From Sporosarcina gallistercoris (lineage in GTDB: Bacteria > Bacillota > Bacilli > Bacillales_A > Planococcaceae), in NCBI RefSeq assembly GCF_014836415.1, contig NZ_JACSQY010000008.1, positions 101,821 through 165,820 of the forward strand: a DNA stretch of 64,000 nucleotides, in the 5' to 3' direction. Each line of letters opens with the position of its first letter. The first letter of the stretch is position 1. The translations under genes and the position numbers were made by a program. Of the stretch, positions 1-8,603 are shown piece by piece. A model generated the notes under the pieces. The model saw only the letters and a program-made list of their open reading frames with translations. It did not search any database and was not told the origin of the DNA.

Positions 1-1020
1 GAAGAACGTCACGTGAGGATATTTTTCGGTTTCCGCGATTCGCAGCTGACGGATATTGTTCTGAGCAAGAACTTCTCCAATCGTGTTTTTCAAATCTTGA
101 CTTGCAAATACAACTTGAGAAGCGACTTCAGCACTGTAATCCGTAAATGTAACGAATTTCAAATCCGTGTATTGCTTCGCTGAAAAGCCGTCAAAACCAT
201 TTTGAGTGAACGCACGTGATAATTGAATCGCGCGGTCAGGTCGGAAATTGAAAAATATAGCGGAGTCTCCCTCGGAAATCCGAACAGGAGCCTGGCCCTC
301 TTGTTGAACGATGAACGGCACAACGAATTCGTCAGTCACGCCCGCATCGTAGGAAGCTTGGACACCCTCTTCGGCTGATGCATAGACAGGACCTATGCCA
401 TTGACCATGACATCGTACGCCAACTGGATGCGTTCCCAGCGATTATCGCGATCCATCGCATAATAGCGGCCGGAAATCGAGGCAAGCTGTCCTACCCCAA
501 CCGATTTCATGACTTCTTCTGTCCGTTCGATGTACGTTAACGCAGTTTTAGGTCCGACATCTCTTCCGTCCAGAAACGCATGGACATATACCTTGCGGAG
601 CCCATTCATTTCAGCGAGTCTGAGCAATGCAAACAAATGCTCATAGTGACTGTGGACACCGCCATCAGATAGCAGCCCCATCAGATGCAGTGCGCCGTCA
701 TTCGCTTTTGCATGTTGGACAGCCGCGAGCAGCGCTTCGTTTTGGAAAAAGTCGTTTTCCCGGATCGACTTATTGACCCGTGTAAGGCTTTGGTAAACAA
801 TACGGCCTGCTCCGATGTTCAAGTGACCGACCTCGGAATTCCCCATTTGACCTTCAGGCAATCCGACCGCTTCCCCGCACGCCGTTAACGTGGAGTGGGG
901 ATAAGCGTTCCATAATCGCTCATAATTCGGTTTCTTTGCATGCGCCACAGCATTTCCGGAAGTTTCTGAGCGCAGGCCAAAACCGTCCATAATGATTAAA
1001 CCAACAGGACCTTTAGGCAT
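1..1020 (-). CDS. gpmI: 2,3-bisphosphoglycerate-independent phosphoglycerate mutase, N-terminal part (cut by window edge)
   Basis: Interconverts 3- and 2-phosphoglycerate in glycolysis; a metal-dependent (Mn) enzyme of the alkaline phosphatase superfamily. The minus-strand frame starts at ATG 1020 and stays open to base 1, giving 340 codons of a protein that is usually about 510 residues. The N-terminus has the metal-site MDGFG motif (about residue 11) and the catalytic serine in QMGNSEVGH (about residue 62). The start overlaps the tpiA stop by 8 nt, so translation is probably coupled. It is the last gene seen of the cggR-gap-pgk-tpiA-gpmI operon; eno would be expected beyond the edge. Confidence 0.95.
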   Translation of the reverse strand, partial: MPKGPVGLIIMDGFGLRSETSGNAVAHAKKPNYERLWNAYPHSTLTACGEAVGLPEGQMGNSEVGHLNIGAGRIVYQSLTRVNKSIRENDFFQNEALLAAVQHAKANDGALHLMGLLSDGGVHSHYEHLFALLRLAEMNGLRKVYVHAFLDGRDVGPKTALTYIERTEEVMKSVGVGQLASISGRYYAMDRDNRWERIQLAYDVMVNGIGPVYASAEEGVQASYDAGVTDEFVVPFIVQQEGQAPVRISEGDSAIFFNFRPDRAIQLSRAFTQNGFDGFSAKQYTDLKFVTFTDYSAEVASQVVFASQDLKNTIGEVLAQNNIRQLRIAETEKYPHVTFF

Positions 1021-1774
1021 TCGCTCCGGCCTCCGCGAGTGCGGCGAACGATTCCGGATCGAGGCTTGCTCCACCGACTAATGCTCCATCGATATCGCTC
1101 ATCGATAGGAGTTCTTCAATGTTACCTGGTTTTACACTGCCGCCGTACTGTATACGAATCGCTTGTGCCACAGAATCTGAATACAGCTCTGCAAGGACTT
1201 CGCGGATCTGCCCGCACACTTTGTTCGCATCCTCAGCAGTTGCTGTACGTCCAGTACCAATCGCCCACACCGGTTCATAGGCAACGATTGCTGAAGCAGC
1301 GTCTGTTTCACTCACTCCCGCAAACGCTTTCTTCACTTGTTCCGAGACAATTGCAGATGTCGCGTTGTTTTCACGTTGTTCCAGAGTCTCACCGACGCAT
1401 ACGATCGGTGTGAGCTGATGTTCGAAAGCTGACTTCACTTTACGATTCACGGAGTCGTCTGTTTCGTTATAGTATTGTCTACGTTCAGAGTGCCCCAGCA
1501 CAACCAATTCGACACCTATACTTTTCAGCATTGCAGGGCTGATTTCACCCGTGAATGCGCCTTCAGTTTCCTCATGCATCGTTTGCGCAGCAATTCGGAT
1601 CGGCAGTCCTTTTGACTTTTCTACGAGTGCAGCCAAATACGGTGCCGGTGGACAGATGACAGTTTCAGTCTTGTCACTTTCCTTCAACTTCCCAGCAAGC
1701 GCCTCCACAAAGGCAACAGCTTCATCCATTGTTTTGTACATCTTCCAGTTTCCTGCGATAATCGGTTTTCTCAT
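1013..1774 (-). CDS. tpiA: triosephosphate isomerase
   Basis: Interconverts dihydroxyacetone phosphate and glyceraldehyde 3-phosphate in the cytosol. At 253 residues it has normal length. Visible active-site residues are N9 and K11 in GNWKM, H95 in GHSERR, and the catalytic base E167 in [11 protein letters not shown]; the phosphate-binding GGSV and GGASL loops are near the C-terminus. It lies 12 nt after pgk and overlaps gpmI by 8 nt, with a clear Shine-Dalgarno sequence (AAGGAGG) before its ATG. Part of the CggR-controlled glycolytic operon. Confidence 0.97.
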   Translation of the reverse strand: MRKPIIAGNWKMYKTMDEAVAFVEALAGKLKESDKTETVICPPAPYLAALVEKSKGLPIRIAAQTMHEETEGAFTGEISPAMLKSIGVELVVLGHSERRQYYNETDDSVNRKVKSAFEHQLTPIVCVGETLEQRENNATSAIVSEQVKKAFAGVSETDAASAIVAYEPVWAIGTGRTATAEDANKVCGQIREVLAELYSDSVAQAIRIQYGGSVKPGNIEELLSMSDIDGALVGGASLDPESFAALAEAGANA

Positions 1775-1786
1775 GAGTAGTCCTCC

Positions 1787-2974
1787 TTATGAACGATCTT
1801 TCAATGCAGCAACGCCCGGCAGTTCTTTGCCTTCCATGAACTCAAGTGACGCGCCGCCACCTGTTGAGATGTGGTCCATTTGTTCAGCTACTTCAAACTT
1901 TTCTACAGCAGCAGCAGAATCGCCGCCACCAATGATTGTAAATGCTTCGGTTTCAGCCATCGCTTGTGCGACACGCTTCGTACCTTCAGCAAATGGCGCC
2001 ATTTCGAACACACCCATCGGTCCATTCCAAATCACAAGTTTTGAAGCCCGGATCACACTGTCGTACAGTTCAGCGGTTTTAGGACCGATATCGAGGCCCA
2101 TCCAACCTTTTTCAATATTACTTACATCTACAACTTTTGTTGCTGCTGATTCCGAGAACGAGTCAGCAACGACAGCGTCAATCGGTACGTATAAGTTGAC
2201 GCCTTTTTCTTTCGCTTTCTGGATGAACGACTGAGCCAGCTCGATTTTGTCCTCTTCAACGAGGGAATCGCCAGTTTCATGACCTTGAGCGCGAGTGAAT
2301 GTATACGATAACCCCCCACCGATCAATAGGTTATCCACTTTGTCCAGCAAATGATCGATGACACCGATTTTGTCTTTCACTTTCGCACCGCCAATGATTG
2401 CAGTGAAAGGACGGTCCGGATCGGATAATGCTTTTCCGAGGACATCGAGTTCCTTCTCAAGAAGAAGCCCTTGGACACTTGGGAGATACGCTGCAATTCC
2501 AGCCGTTGTTGCATGCGCGCGGTGTGCTGCTCCGAATGCGTCATTGACGAAAACGTCTGCAAGTGCAGCAAATTGTTTCGCAAGTTCAGGATCGTTCTTT
2601 TCTTCCCCTGCGTGGAATCGTACGTTTTCAAGCAAAAGAATGTCTCCGTCCGCTAATTCGGAAACCGATTTCTCGACTGCAGGTCCTGTAGACTCGTCCA
2701 ATATCAGAACGGGCTTGCCAAGTAGTTCCGCCAAGCGTTTTCCAGCTTCCGTTAAACGTGAATCTTCTTTCACTTCACCTTTAGGACGCCCCAAGTGACT
2801 TGCAAGAATCACTCTTGCTCCCTGTTTGGAAAGGTATTCGATTGTAGGGATAGCAGCACGGATTCTAGTATCATCTGAAACTTTCCCGTCTTCCATAGGT
2901 ACGTTGAAATCCACTCTGCAGAAAACCCGTTTCCCTTTTAGATCCAAGTCTTTCATCGTCATTTTGGCATTCAT
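1787..2974 (-). CDS. pgk: phosphoglycerate kinase
   Basis: Makes ATP and 3-phosphoglycerate from 1,3-bisphosphoglycerate and ADP. The frame is open further upstream to 3052, but that extension runs through the intrinsic terminator after gap. The ATG at 2974 (reading MNAKMTMKD) follows GAAGGAG and gives 395 residues, the usual length. The N-terminus has CRVDFNVP and the substrate-binding HLGRPKG; the C-terminus has the nucleotide-binding GGGDSAAA and the STGGGASLE loop. It is the third gene of the operon, 12 nt before tpiA. Confidence 0.96.
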   Translation of the reverse strand: MNAKMTMKDLDLKGKRVFCRVDFNVPMEDGKVSDDTRIRAAIPTIEYLSKQGARVILASHLGRPKGEVKEDSRLTEAGKRLAELLGKPVLILDESTGPAVEKSVSELADGDILLLENVRFHAGEEKNDPELAKQFAALADVFVNDAFGAAHRAHATTAGIAAYLPSVQGLLLEKELDVLGKALSDPDRPFTAIIGGAKVKDKIGVIDHLLDKVDNLLIGGGLSYTFTRAQGHETGDSLVEEDKIELAQSFIQKAKEKGVNLYVPIDAVVADSFSESAATKVVDVSNIEKGWMGLDIGPKTAELYDSVIRASKLVIWNGPMGVFEMAPFAEGTKRVAQAMAETEAFTIIGGGDSAAAVEKFEVAEQMDHISTGGGASLEFMEGKELPGVAALKDRS

Positions 2975-3010
2975 GCGAACAAGCACTCCTTCACAACAAA
3001 AGTTTATGAT

Positions 3011-3046
3011 AAAAAAAAGGAGGAACCGGGCAAAGCCGTTCCTCCT
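3011..3046 (-). terminator. intrinsic terminator between gap and pgk
   Basis: On the minus strand AGGAGGAAC pairs with GTTCCTCCT around a short GC-rich loop, followed by eight T. It sits 80 nt after the gap stop and 36 nt before the pgk start, so it can end or attenuate the cggR-gap transcript inside the glycolytic operon. Confidence 0.85.
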
Positions 3047-3125
3047 GCCCATCTATTAAGTATAATCGGTCACAATCTGATAAGCCAGATTTTATGTGCC
3101 CGTTATGTGTTTAGGGATGTTGTTC

Positions 3126-4133
3126 TTATAGTCCTTTTTCGTTCATGTACAGCGCAAGATCGATACAACGAGCAGCATATCCTTGTTCGTTGTCATACCA
3201 GCTGATGACTTTCACCATGTTGTCTCCAAGTACCATCGTTGACAGACCATCTACTGTAGAAGAAGCATGGTTGCCATTATAGTCTTTTGAAACGAGTGGA
3301 AGGTCGCTGTAGAACAAGTAGCCTTTGAGTTCGTTTTCTGATGCTTCTTTCAACGCACTGTTCACGTCTTCAACCGTAACATCTTTTTTCAACTCAGCCA
3401 CGAAGTCAACGAGTGAAACGTTAGGTGTTGGAACACGTACAGCCATTCCATCCAGTTTCCCTTTCAATTCAGGGATTACTTTAGTTACAGCAGATGCTGC
3501 ACCTGTAGTTGTCGGAATCATTGACTCCGCTGCAGCACGTGCACGACGATAGTCTTCGTGCGGAAGGTCAAGAATTCGCTGATCGTTTGTATACGAGTGA
3601 ATTGTTGTCATCATACCACGCTCAACGCCGAACTTTTCGTTCAATACTTTTACGACAGGTGCTAAACAGTTTGTCGTACATGATGCATTGGATACGTAGT
3701 GATCAGTTGCTGCATCGTATTCTTGTTCGTTCACACCCATTACGAGTGTTTTCACATCGCCTTTAGCAGGAGCTGACAAGATGACTTTTTTCGCGCCGGC
3801 ATCAATGTGTTTCTGTAAGCCTTTAGCATCGCGGAATACTCCAGTACTTTCAACAACGATGTCGACTCCAAGGTCTTTCCATGGAAGGTTAGCTGGATCT
3901 TTTTCAGCATAGACACGAATTTTCTTACCGTTCACGATGATATGGTTTTCATCAGAGGTGATTTCCGCATCCAGAATTCCGTGAACTGAATCATACTTCA
4001 ATAAGTGCGCGAGCATCGGTGCATCCGTCAAGTCATTGACTGCAACCACTTCAAGTTCTTCGTGCGCCAGTGTGTCTCGCATTACGATGCGTCCAATTCG
4101 TCCAAATCCATTAATCGCCATTTTTACAGTCAT
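3126..4133 (-). CDS. gap: glyceraldehyde-3-phosphate dehydrogenase, glycolytic type
   Basis: Oxidises glyceraldehyde 3-phosphate to 1,3-bisphosphoglycerate with NAD. The ATG at 4133 is preceded by TTGGAGGG at 8 nt and gives 335 residues, better than the open upstream ATG at 4148. The NAD-binding NGFGRIGR is at residues 8-15, the NDLTD segment typical of GapA-type enzymes at 33-37, and the catalytic Cys152 in SNASCTTNC. It follows cggR by 86 nt, as expected of the glycolytic GapA rather than gluconeogenic GapB. The terminator downstream separates it from pgk. Confidence 0.96.
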   Translation of the reverse strand: MTVKMAINGFGRIGRIVMRDTLAHEELEVVAVNDLTDAPMLAHLLKYDSVHGILDAEITSDENHIIVNGKKIRVYAEKDPANLPWKDLGVDIVVESTGVFRDAKGLQKHIDAGAKKVILSAPAKGDVKTLVMGVNEQEYDAATDHYVSNASCTTNCLAPVVKVLNEKFGVERGMMTTIHSYTNDQRILDLPHEDYRRARAAAESMIPTTTGAASAVTKVIPELKGKLDGMAVRVPTPNVSLVDFVAELKKDVTVEDVNSALKEASENELKGYLFYSDLPLVSKDYNGNHASSTVDGLSTMVLGDNMVKVISWYDNEQGYAARCIDLALYMNEKGL

Positions 4134-4219
4134 GTAAAATCCCTCCAAGTTTTAGTTGTTGTATATAGATGGCATACTTTGGTGATTTTCCAAAGCAGAC
4201 CTATTGTAAACAGGTTGTG

Positions 4220-5257
4220 TCAGTCGTTCGCGAGCAAGTTCACAATTTCCCTTGCAGCGCCTTCATCCGTAATAAGAACAGTTTGCTTTGTAGCTCCACG
4301 CAAATAAGAAAGAATCGCTTCTGCTTTTTCAGAGCCCCCCGCTACTGCTAATACCAACGGGATGCGTTTCAGATGTTCGGTTTGAATCCCGACCGTTCGA
4401 AGATGGTGAACGGTCTCACCGGCTCCATTAAAGTAATACCCAAAAGCTTCACCTTTTGCACTTCTGGAATCGAGTAACTGTTGTTCTTCTTCATCAGAAT
4501 CTCGCATTGCCGCCATTTTTTTCGCATCGCCAATACCATGCAGCAAGCAATCCGCTGTTTCATATAACTCAAGCATTTTCCGTGCAGTCGGTTCTCTTAG
4601 GAATATGGCATGTGCTTCTTCACTAAGAGATTCAGGATAATATAACGATTTATAAGAAGCATTACACGCATGTGCAAAGGTAGCCGCAATCACGTTCGCT
4701 TGCTGTCCTATATTATCTCCAACTCCACCTCTAGCAGGGATGAATACTGTATCCTCCGCACCTGGGTAACAACTCAAGTGTTTCGGAATAGCTGCCATTG
4801 TACTTCCACCTGTCACGGCCACGATACGTCCATTTCCAATGCGGTTTGCAAAAACAGATGCAGCTTCAGTTCCAAGTAATTCGTTGGAGCCACCTGGTTC
4901 AGAACTGTCCCCTTTTACAATGTGCACATCTTGAATGGAAAAATAACTTTTAATACGCTTTGCAAGCACATTTTTGCCATATTGCAGCTCAACTAATGGC
5001 CCAAGATTCTCCAATACACTTTCTCCGTCAGTAGTGATGGTCGCTCCCTCTTTCGCAACACGTATCAGTTGCTGATCTCGAAGGGCTTCCACGACTGACC
5101 GTGTTTCACGTTCAGACAATCCTGCAGTGTCAGCAAGAGGTCGTCTTCCGATTGGTCCGGATGTCTGGATGAGCTTCAGCACGAGATAGCGTTGTTGCAA
5201 GGTTGCCATCATTTCAGGGACCAACTTTTCCTGTGCTTCAACAATAGCCGGTTTCAG
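4220..5257 (-). CDS. cggR: central glycolytic genes regulator CggR
   Basis: SorC/DeoR-type repressor that senses fructose 1,6-bisphosphate and controls its own glycolytic operon. A winged-helix region (about residues 15-75, with GRRPLADTAGLSERETR) precedes the sugar-phosphate-binding domain (VAVTGGSTMAAIPK, PARGGVGDNIGQQAN, AVAGGSEKAEAI). The frame is open to 5326, but the only good Shine-Dalgarno (AAAGGAGG) lies 7 nt before a CTG at 5257. That start gives 345 residues, close to the roughly 340 of B. subtilis CggR. An operator and promoter lie directly upstream. The CTG start is inferred. Confidence 0.93.
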   Translation of the reverse strand: MKPAIVEAQEKLVPEMMATLQQRYLVLKLIQTSGPIGRRPLADTAGLSERETRSVVEALRDQQLIRVAKEGATITTDGESVLENLGPLVELQYGKNVLAKRIKSYFSIQDVHIVKGDSSEPGGSNELLGTEAASVFANRIGNGRIVAVTGGSTMAAIPKHLSCYPGAEDTVFIPARGGVGDNIGQQANVIAATFAHACNASYKSLYYPESLSEEAHAIFLREPTARKMLELYETADCLLHGIGDAKKMAAMRDSDEEEQQLLDSRSAKGEAFGYYFNGAGETVHHLRTVGIQTEHLKRIPLVLAVAGGSEKAEAILSYLRGATKQTVLITDEGAAREIVNLLAND

Positions 5258-5279
5258 AAAGACTCCTCCTTTCGAGTTA

Positions 5280-5317
5280 GGACAGTTTTTGACCACGTTG
5301 GATAAATTTTGTCCCAC
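5280..5317 (-). promoter_or_regulatory. probable CggR operator
   Basis: The minus strand has two tandem imperfect dyads, GGGAC-N7-ATCC and GGTC-N7-GTCC. They resemble the CggR operator of B. subtilis, which contains a GGGAC...GTCC repeat and lies between promoter and cggR. Here the site is about 35-70 nt downstream of the predicted transcription start and just before the Shine-Dalgarno sequence, fitting a roadblock or repression role. Assignment rests on resemblance and position. Confidence 0.7.
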
Positions 5318-5350
5318 TGTAGTCAAAAAAACAGATTAACTTATAATGCA

Positions 5351-5379
5351 ACTATACACACTATTCCCGAACATTTCAA
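5351..5379 (-). promoter_or_regulatory. sigma-A-type promoter of the cggR operon
   Basis: Minus strand: -35 TTGAAA (5379-5374), 17-nt spacer, -10 TATAGT (5356-5351). It lies between the upstream glutaredoxin-like gene and cggR, upstream of the CggR operator. Confidence 0.75.
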
Positions 5380-5382
5380 ATG

Positions 5383-5622
5383 TTAAACCTCTGAGTCAAA
5401 AAGTAAGGCAAGATCTGCATAACCGATTCTTCCAGAGCAAAGGACTTCATGATCCTTCTCGATAACAGGAATCATAAATACGTATTGCTCATGTTTCGCA
5501 TCATCCTCTTCAATGTTGACTGTCGTCCACGTCAATGGATAATCTTCTTGAATGAGATGCATCATCTGTTCAGCCTCGTCACATAGAGAACAGCCTGGCT
5601 TCGTATAAAATTTCACATGCAT
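5383..5622 (-). CDS. glutaredoxin-like (DUF836-type) small thiol protein
   Basis: A 79-residue thioredoxin-fold protein starting MHVKFYTKPGCSLCDEAE. The CSLC at residues 11-14 is a CxxC redox motif of the glutaredoxin family; the usual cis-Pro is in MIPVIE (about residue 52). It is compact, without signal peptide, so presumably cytosolic. A terminator hairpin precedes it and the cggR promoter follows, so it appears to be a separate unit. The physiological substrate cannot be told from sequence. Confidence 0.8.
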   Translation of the reverse strand: MHVKFYTKPGCSLCDEAEQMMHLIQEDYPLTWTTVNIEEDDAKHEQYVFMIPVIEKDHEVLCSGRIGYADLALLFDSEV

Positions 5623-5654
5623 GAGAATCCCTCCATTAAAAACAGTGTAAAAGG

Positions 5655-5700
5655 AAAAAACGATCTACGCAACAACTAGCGTCGCGTAAATCGTTTTTTT
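5655..5700. terminator. bidirectional terminator hairpin after the lemA-TPM pair
   Basis: AAACGAT-TACGC arms pair around a 12-nt loop with one mismatch, flanked by A-rich and T-rich tracts on either side. On the minus strand it ends the lemA-TPM transcript just after the stop at 5705. Confidence 0.75.
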
Positions 5701-5704
5701 CCGC

Positions 5705-6529
5705 TTACCAGCTACGTCCTGCGCCTCCGCCACCGCCGGAACCGCCGCCGCCAAAGCCTCCGAATCCACCACCAGAACCGCCTGAGCCTGAGCCGAATCC
5801 GCCTCCACTGCCTCCGAACGATCCCGGGAAGAAGACCATACCGCCCCCTCGTCTGCCTCGAGATCCACCTGAACCTCCAGAACCGCCGGAACCGCCGCCT
5901 CTTCCGGAGTTAAAGAAAATCTGGATGAGAATGAAACCGATGACGATGATCGGGACGATCGGGAGCCCACCTCCATCACCGTTGTCTCCTTCATAGGTTG
6001 CAACGGGTAATTCAGAGCCTTCTAGTCCGTACTCCTTTGCGATTTCGTTGTAGAAGGCTTTATAAGCTTCCATGATGGCTAGGTCTGGTTGTTGGGCCTC
6101 CAGATAAGGTCCAGCAACTTCATCTATAATTCTGCCAACCTTGCCATCAGGCAAAGCACCTTCTAAACCGTATCCCACTTCCAAACGAAAGTGTCTTTTC
6201 TCCGATTCATCTTTTTCAGTTGTTACCACTAAAAGAGCTCCGTTATTTTCTTTCTTATCGCCGAGTTGGAACTCACGCAACTTATTCAATGAAAACTCTT
6301 CAATGGGTCTTCCTTCCGTGGACGGCACAACCAATACGGCAAATTCAGCACCAGTCGCACTTTTCAGCCGCTCGCCATAGTCACTCAGTTCGGCTATCTG
6401 ACTTTCGGAAAGAATACCGGATTCATCTTGTACCACAGCCACATTAGCATGAACTACAGGTTGAACACTCACGAACATTACTAGAAGCATACCAAGCAGG
6501 GCAAATACTCGGGCAGCTGTCTTTCTCAT
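5705..6529 (-). CDS. TPM-domain (YgcG-type) membrane protein with Gly/Ser-rich tail
   Basis: 274 residues: signal peptide (about 1-28, ending VHANVAV), then a TPM_phosphatase-type domain (about 30-155: VQDESGILSESQ, VLVVPSTEGRPIEEF, EVGYGLEGALPDG), one transmembrane segment (about 190-207) and a very Gly/Ser-rich tail with FGGGGSGGGGGAGRSW at the end. The family is exported; some members are linked to photosystem II repair or phosphatase activity, but the role in Firmicutes is unclear. Its ATG overlaps the lemA stop by one base (TAATG), so the two are coupled. LemA-TPM pairs are common. Confidence 0.85.
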   Translation of the reverse strand: MRKTAARVFALLGMLLVMFVSVQPVVHANVAVVQDESGILSESQIAELSDYGERLKSATGAEFAVLVVPSTEGRPIEEFSLNKLREFQLGDKKENNGALLVVTTEKDESEKRHFRLEVGYGLEGALPDGKVGRIIDEVAGPYLEAQQPDLAIMEAYKAFYNEIAKEYGLEGSELPVATYEGDNGDGGGLPIVPIIVIGFILIQIFFNSGRGGGSGGSGGSGGSRGRRGGGMVFFPGSFGGSGGGFGSGSGGSGGGFGGFGGGGSGGGGGAGRSW

Positions 6530-7104
6530 TACTCATCAGCCTCAAAATCGACTTCCGGCGCTTTATCCGCACCGGCTTCCGCTTTGAAGTATTCTTTTTC
6601 GTCAAATCCGAAAATCGATGCAACGAGTTTGCCCGGGAAACGCTTCACTTGTTTGTTATACGAAGCGACCTCGCCATTGTAATCCTTCCGTGCTACAGCC
6701 AGTCTGTTTTCAGTTCCGGCTAATTCGTCCATCAGCTGTCTGAAGTTTTCATTACTTTTTAATTCTGGATAATTCTCTACAACGACTAGCAATCGGCTAA
6801 GCGCACCAGAAAGTTCAGAGTCCGCTGCAGCTTGTTCTTCAGGTCCGTTTGCCCCTGCTAATTTTGAACGGGCTTCTGTAACTTGACCTATGACTTCTTT
6901 CTCCTGTTTCGCGAACCCTTTTACCGTGTTCACTAAGTTAGGGATTAAATCCACTCTTCGCTGCAGTTGCGTTTCAATTTGTGAATACGCCTGGTCTACG
7001 TTTTCTTCTGATGTTACGAATTTGTTGTAGCTTGGTACTAAAATCAATGCCAACACTACAATAATACCTACTATGACCGCTATCGGTCCCAATAACTTCT
7101 TCAA
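6529..7104 (-). CDS. lemA: LemA family protein
   Basis: 191 residues: one N-terminal transmembrane helix (LGPIAVIVGIIVVLALILV) followed by a helical domain with EENVDQAYSQIETQLQRRVDLIPNLV, the LemA signature, and the later VENYPELKSN and NRLAVARKDYN. The frame is open to 7122, but AGGAGG lies 9 nt before a TTG at 7104, which gives MKKLLGPIAV. The molecular function of LemA is not established. It is co-transcribed with the TPM protein. Confidence 0.88.
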   Translation of the reverse strand: MKKLLGPIAVIVGIIVVLALILVPSYNKFVTSEENVDQAYSQIETQLQRRVDLIPNLVNTVKGFAKQEKEVIGQVTEARSKLAGANGPEEQAAADSELSGALSRLLVVVENYPELKSNENFRQLMDELAGTENRLAVARKDYNGEVASYNKQVKRFPGKLVASIFGFDEKEYFKAEAGADKAPEVDFEADE

Positions 7105-7488
7105 AATTCCCCGCCTCCTCAAATATCTGTGTTTCTACACTTTCAGAAGTTTACCCTGAAACCCAGAAACTCAAAACGTTACTTGTCTATTTGTATACGT
7201 ATGAAAACAAAAAAGGATTCTCTATTTAAATTATTTGTTGATGCTTTTTACAATATGGAGGAAGTCGATTCCTTAGGACTTCACTAACTGTCGGTAGGCA
7301 TCTGCATTTTCTACATAAATTCAGTCACGATCTTAGCGTCTACTTCCAAGAGCATTCTCAGCATCTTTCATTTAAAGATCCTATCATTTAAAATCTATAC
7401 TTCTTAATCGGACAACTGCTATGTGCGGGCACTGATTCTTCGCATTAGATAGTAGTGCAACAATAAAAATGAGAAGGAGGGATTTTTT
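7105..7488. other. intergenic region between divergent lemA and the collagen-like gene
   Basis: About 380 nt that must hold promoters for both flanking genes. The collagen-like gene has a strong GAAGGAGG 9 nt before its ATG. I could not find a convincing sigma-A promoter on either strand, and a search by eye for a sigma-K type -10 gave no confident match. No further structure seen. Confidence 0.5.
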
Positions 7489-8202
7489 ATGAATCAGAAA
7501 AAATGTTGTTGTAAAAATTGTCGAAGTACCAGTTGCTGCACTAGCTGTAACGGTTGCAAACAGCATGATGGTAAATGTAATACGTGTACGTGTTGCATTT
7601 GTGTCCCTGGCCGACCTGGGCCACCGGGGCCACCGGGACCTCCAGGACCTCCAGGACCTCCAGGACCTCCGGGCGCTGATGGTGAACAGGGACCTCCTGG
7701 ACCTCCGGGACCGACGCAAGACACATTATGTGATTGCTGTACAACACCTATGCAAAACGTATTAATGCAAATACCAAGCGGTACAGTTGTGACATTGGGA
7801 ACAACCGACTCGACATCCGGTAATTTAAGTAACGTAACCTTACAATCAGTAGCGAACTATTTGGTTACCGTCACGCAAGGTAGTAACGTTGTAGTAGTTC
7901 CTATATGCAAAGTAACAGGGGTTTCAGGAAGAAATGATGCTGCTGACATCATCAATGACATCACGTTAGAACCTCGAAAGGAAGGAACTGGAGAGTGTGC
8001 TTGCTGTGAGGATCCGATAGGAAGTTATTTATCCTCCATTTCCGAGGCGGATATCGACGTTATTGGACCAGCATTCAATAACATTCAGAACGCGACTATC
8101 CTTGAAGTCGGAGAAGGAATCGTGAAAGTCGATGCTCCTGGATTAGAAGTGGCCGCTCTTTCCACTTGTCAAATATCCTTAATCACCAATCCGATTTCCT
8201 GA
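7489..8202 (+). CDS. Cys-rich collagen-like surface protein, probably of spores
   Basis: 237 residues in three parts. Residues 1-38 are extremely Cys-rich (CCCKNC, CCTSC, CTCCIC). Residues about 41-75 are Gly-Pro-Pro triplets in two short blocks broken by GADGEQ. The remainder is a beta-rich globular region with further cysteines (CDCC, CACCEDP). There is no signal peptide. Collagen-like Gly-X-Y proteins with Cys-rich ends occur on exosporium and spore surfaces in Bacillales, so a spore-surface role is likely but inferred. It is a single gene on the plus strand with a strong RBS. Confidence 0.8.
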   Translation: MNQKKCCCKNCRSTSCCTSCNGCKQHDGKCNTCTCCICVPGRPGPPGPPGPPGPPGPPGPPGADGEQGPPGPPGPTQDTLCDCCTTPMQNVLMQIPSGTVVTLGTTDSTSGNLSNVTLQSVANYLVTVTQGSNVVVVPICKVTGVSGRNDAADIINDITLEPRKEGTGECACCEDPIGSYLSSISEADIDVIGPAFNNIQNATILEVGEGIVKVDAPGLEVAALSTCQISLITNPIS

Positions 8203-8286
8203 AAAGTTTTTTGGAACACGATCACTTAACAACAGATTATATGGATAAACTGTAACTCCAACGCCTGTTAAAACTCCCCATTACAA

Positions 8287-8338
8287 ACAAAAAATCACCG
8301 GATTGCATGATTTTCATACAATCCGGTGATTATTTTAG
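8287..8338. terminator. terminator hairpin shared by tRNA-Arg and the collagen-like gene
   Basis: AATCACCGGATTG pairs perfectly with CAATCCGGTGATT around a 12-13 nt loop. On the minus strand it is followed by a T-rich run (TTTTTTGTTTG), ending tRNA-Arg; on the plus strand it lies after the collagen-like gene, with a weaker T run. Confidence 0.8.
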
Positions 8339-8350
8339 AAGTGCTTATAT

Positions 8351-8421
8351 GCCCTCGGCGGGAGTCGAACCCACATTTCAAGCTTCGGAGGCTTGCGTGC
8401 TATCCATTGCACCACGAGGGC
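8351..8421 (-). tRNA. tRNA-Arg (anticodon CCG)
   Basis: The minus strand folds as a cloverleaf: acceptor GCCCTCG/CGAGGGC, anticodon stem CAAGC/GCTTG, loop CTCCGAA with anticodon CCG, and the T loop GGTTCGACTCC. It reads CGG codons. CCA is not encoded. It is a solitary tRNA gene with its own promoter and terminator. Confidence 0.95.
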
Positions 8422-8453
8422 AGCTTTTGTCTGCATTGCAGCGGACAAGTAAT

Positions 8454-8482
8454 AGTATACTTGCTGGCCGATCCAAAAGCAA
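8454..8482 (-). promoter_or_regulatory. promoter of tRNA-Arg
   Basis: Minus strand: -35 TTGCTT, 17-nt spacer, -10 TATACT, about 33 nt before the mature tRNA 5' end. Confidence 0.65.
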
Positions 8483-8504
8483 CAAATATTTGTAAAGCGT
8501 TATA

Positions 8505-8535
8505 TTTGACCTTAGTTGACCATACTATGTATGAT
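8505..8535 (+). promoter_or_regulatory. clpP promoter with overlapping CtsR operator
   Basis: -35 TTGACC (8506-8511), 18-nt spacer, -10 TATGAT (8530-8535). The complementary strand of 8505-8521 reads GGTCAAC-TAA-GGTCAAA, a near-perfect tandem heptad of the class-III heat-shock repressor CtsR. The operator covers the -35, so clpP is expected to be heat-inducible through CtsR. Confidence 0.85.
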
Positions 8536-8603
8536 AAAGTCATGGTTAGGCGGACATCCGCTTTAACATACGACATATTCAACAATCAAAGGGAGGAACT
8601 GAA

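Noticed and set aside
2975..3052. Longer pgk start at 3052
   Set aside because: The extension is encoded by the gap terminator region, has no RBS and is absent from the family.
7400..7488. Sigma-K promoter for the collagen-like gene
   Set aside because: A CATTAGATA-like segment near 7443 only loosely resembles the -10, and no -35 fits the spacing.
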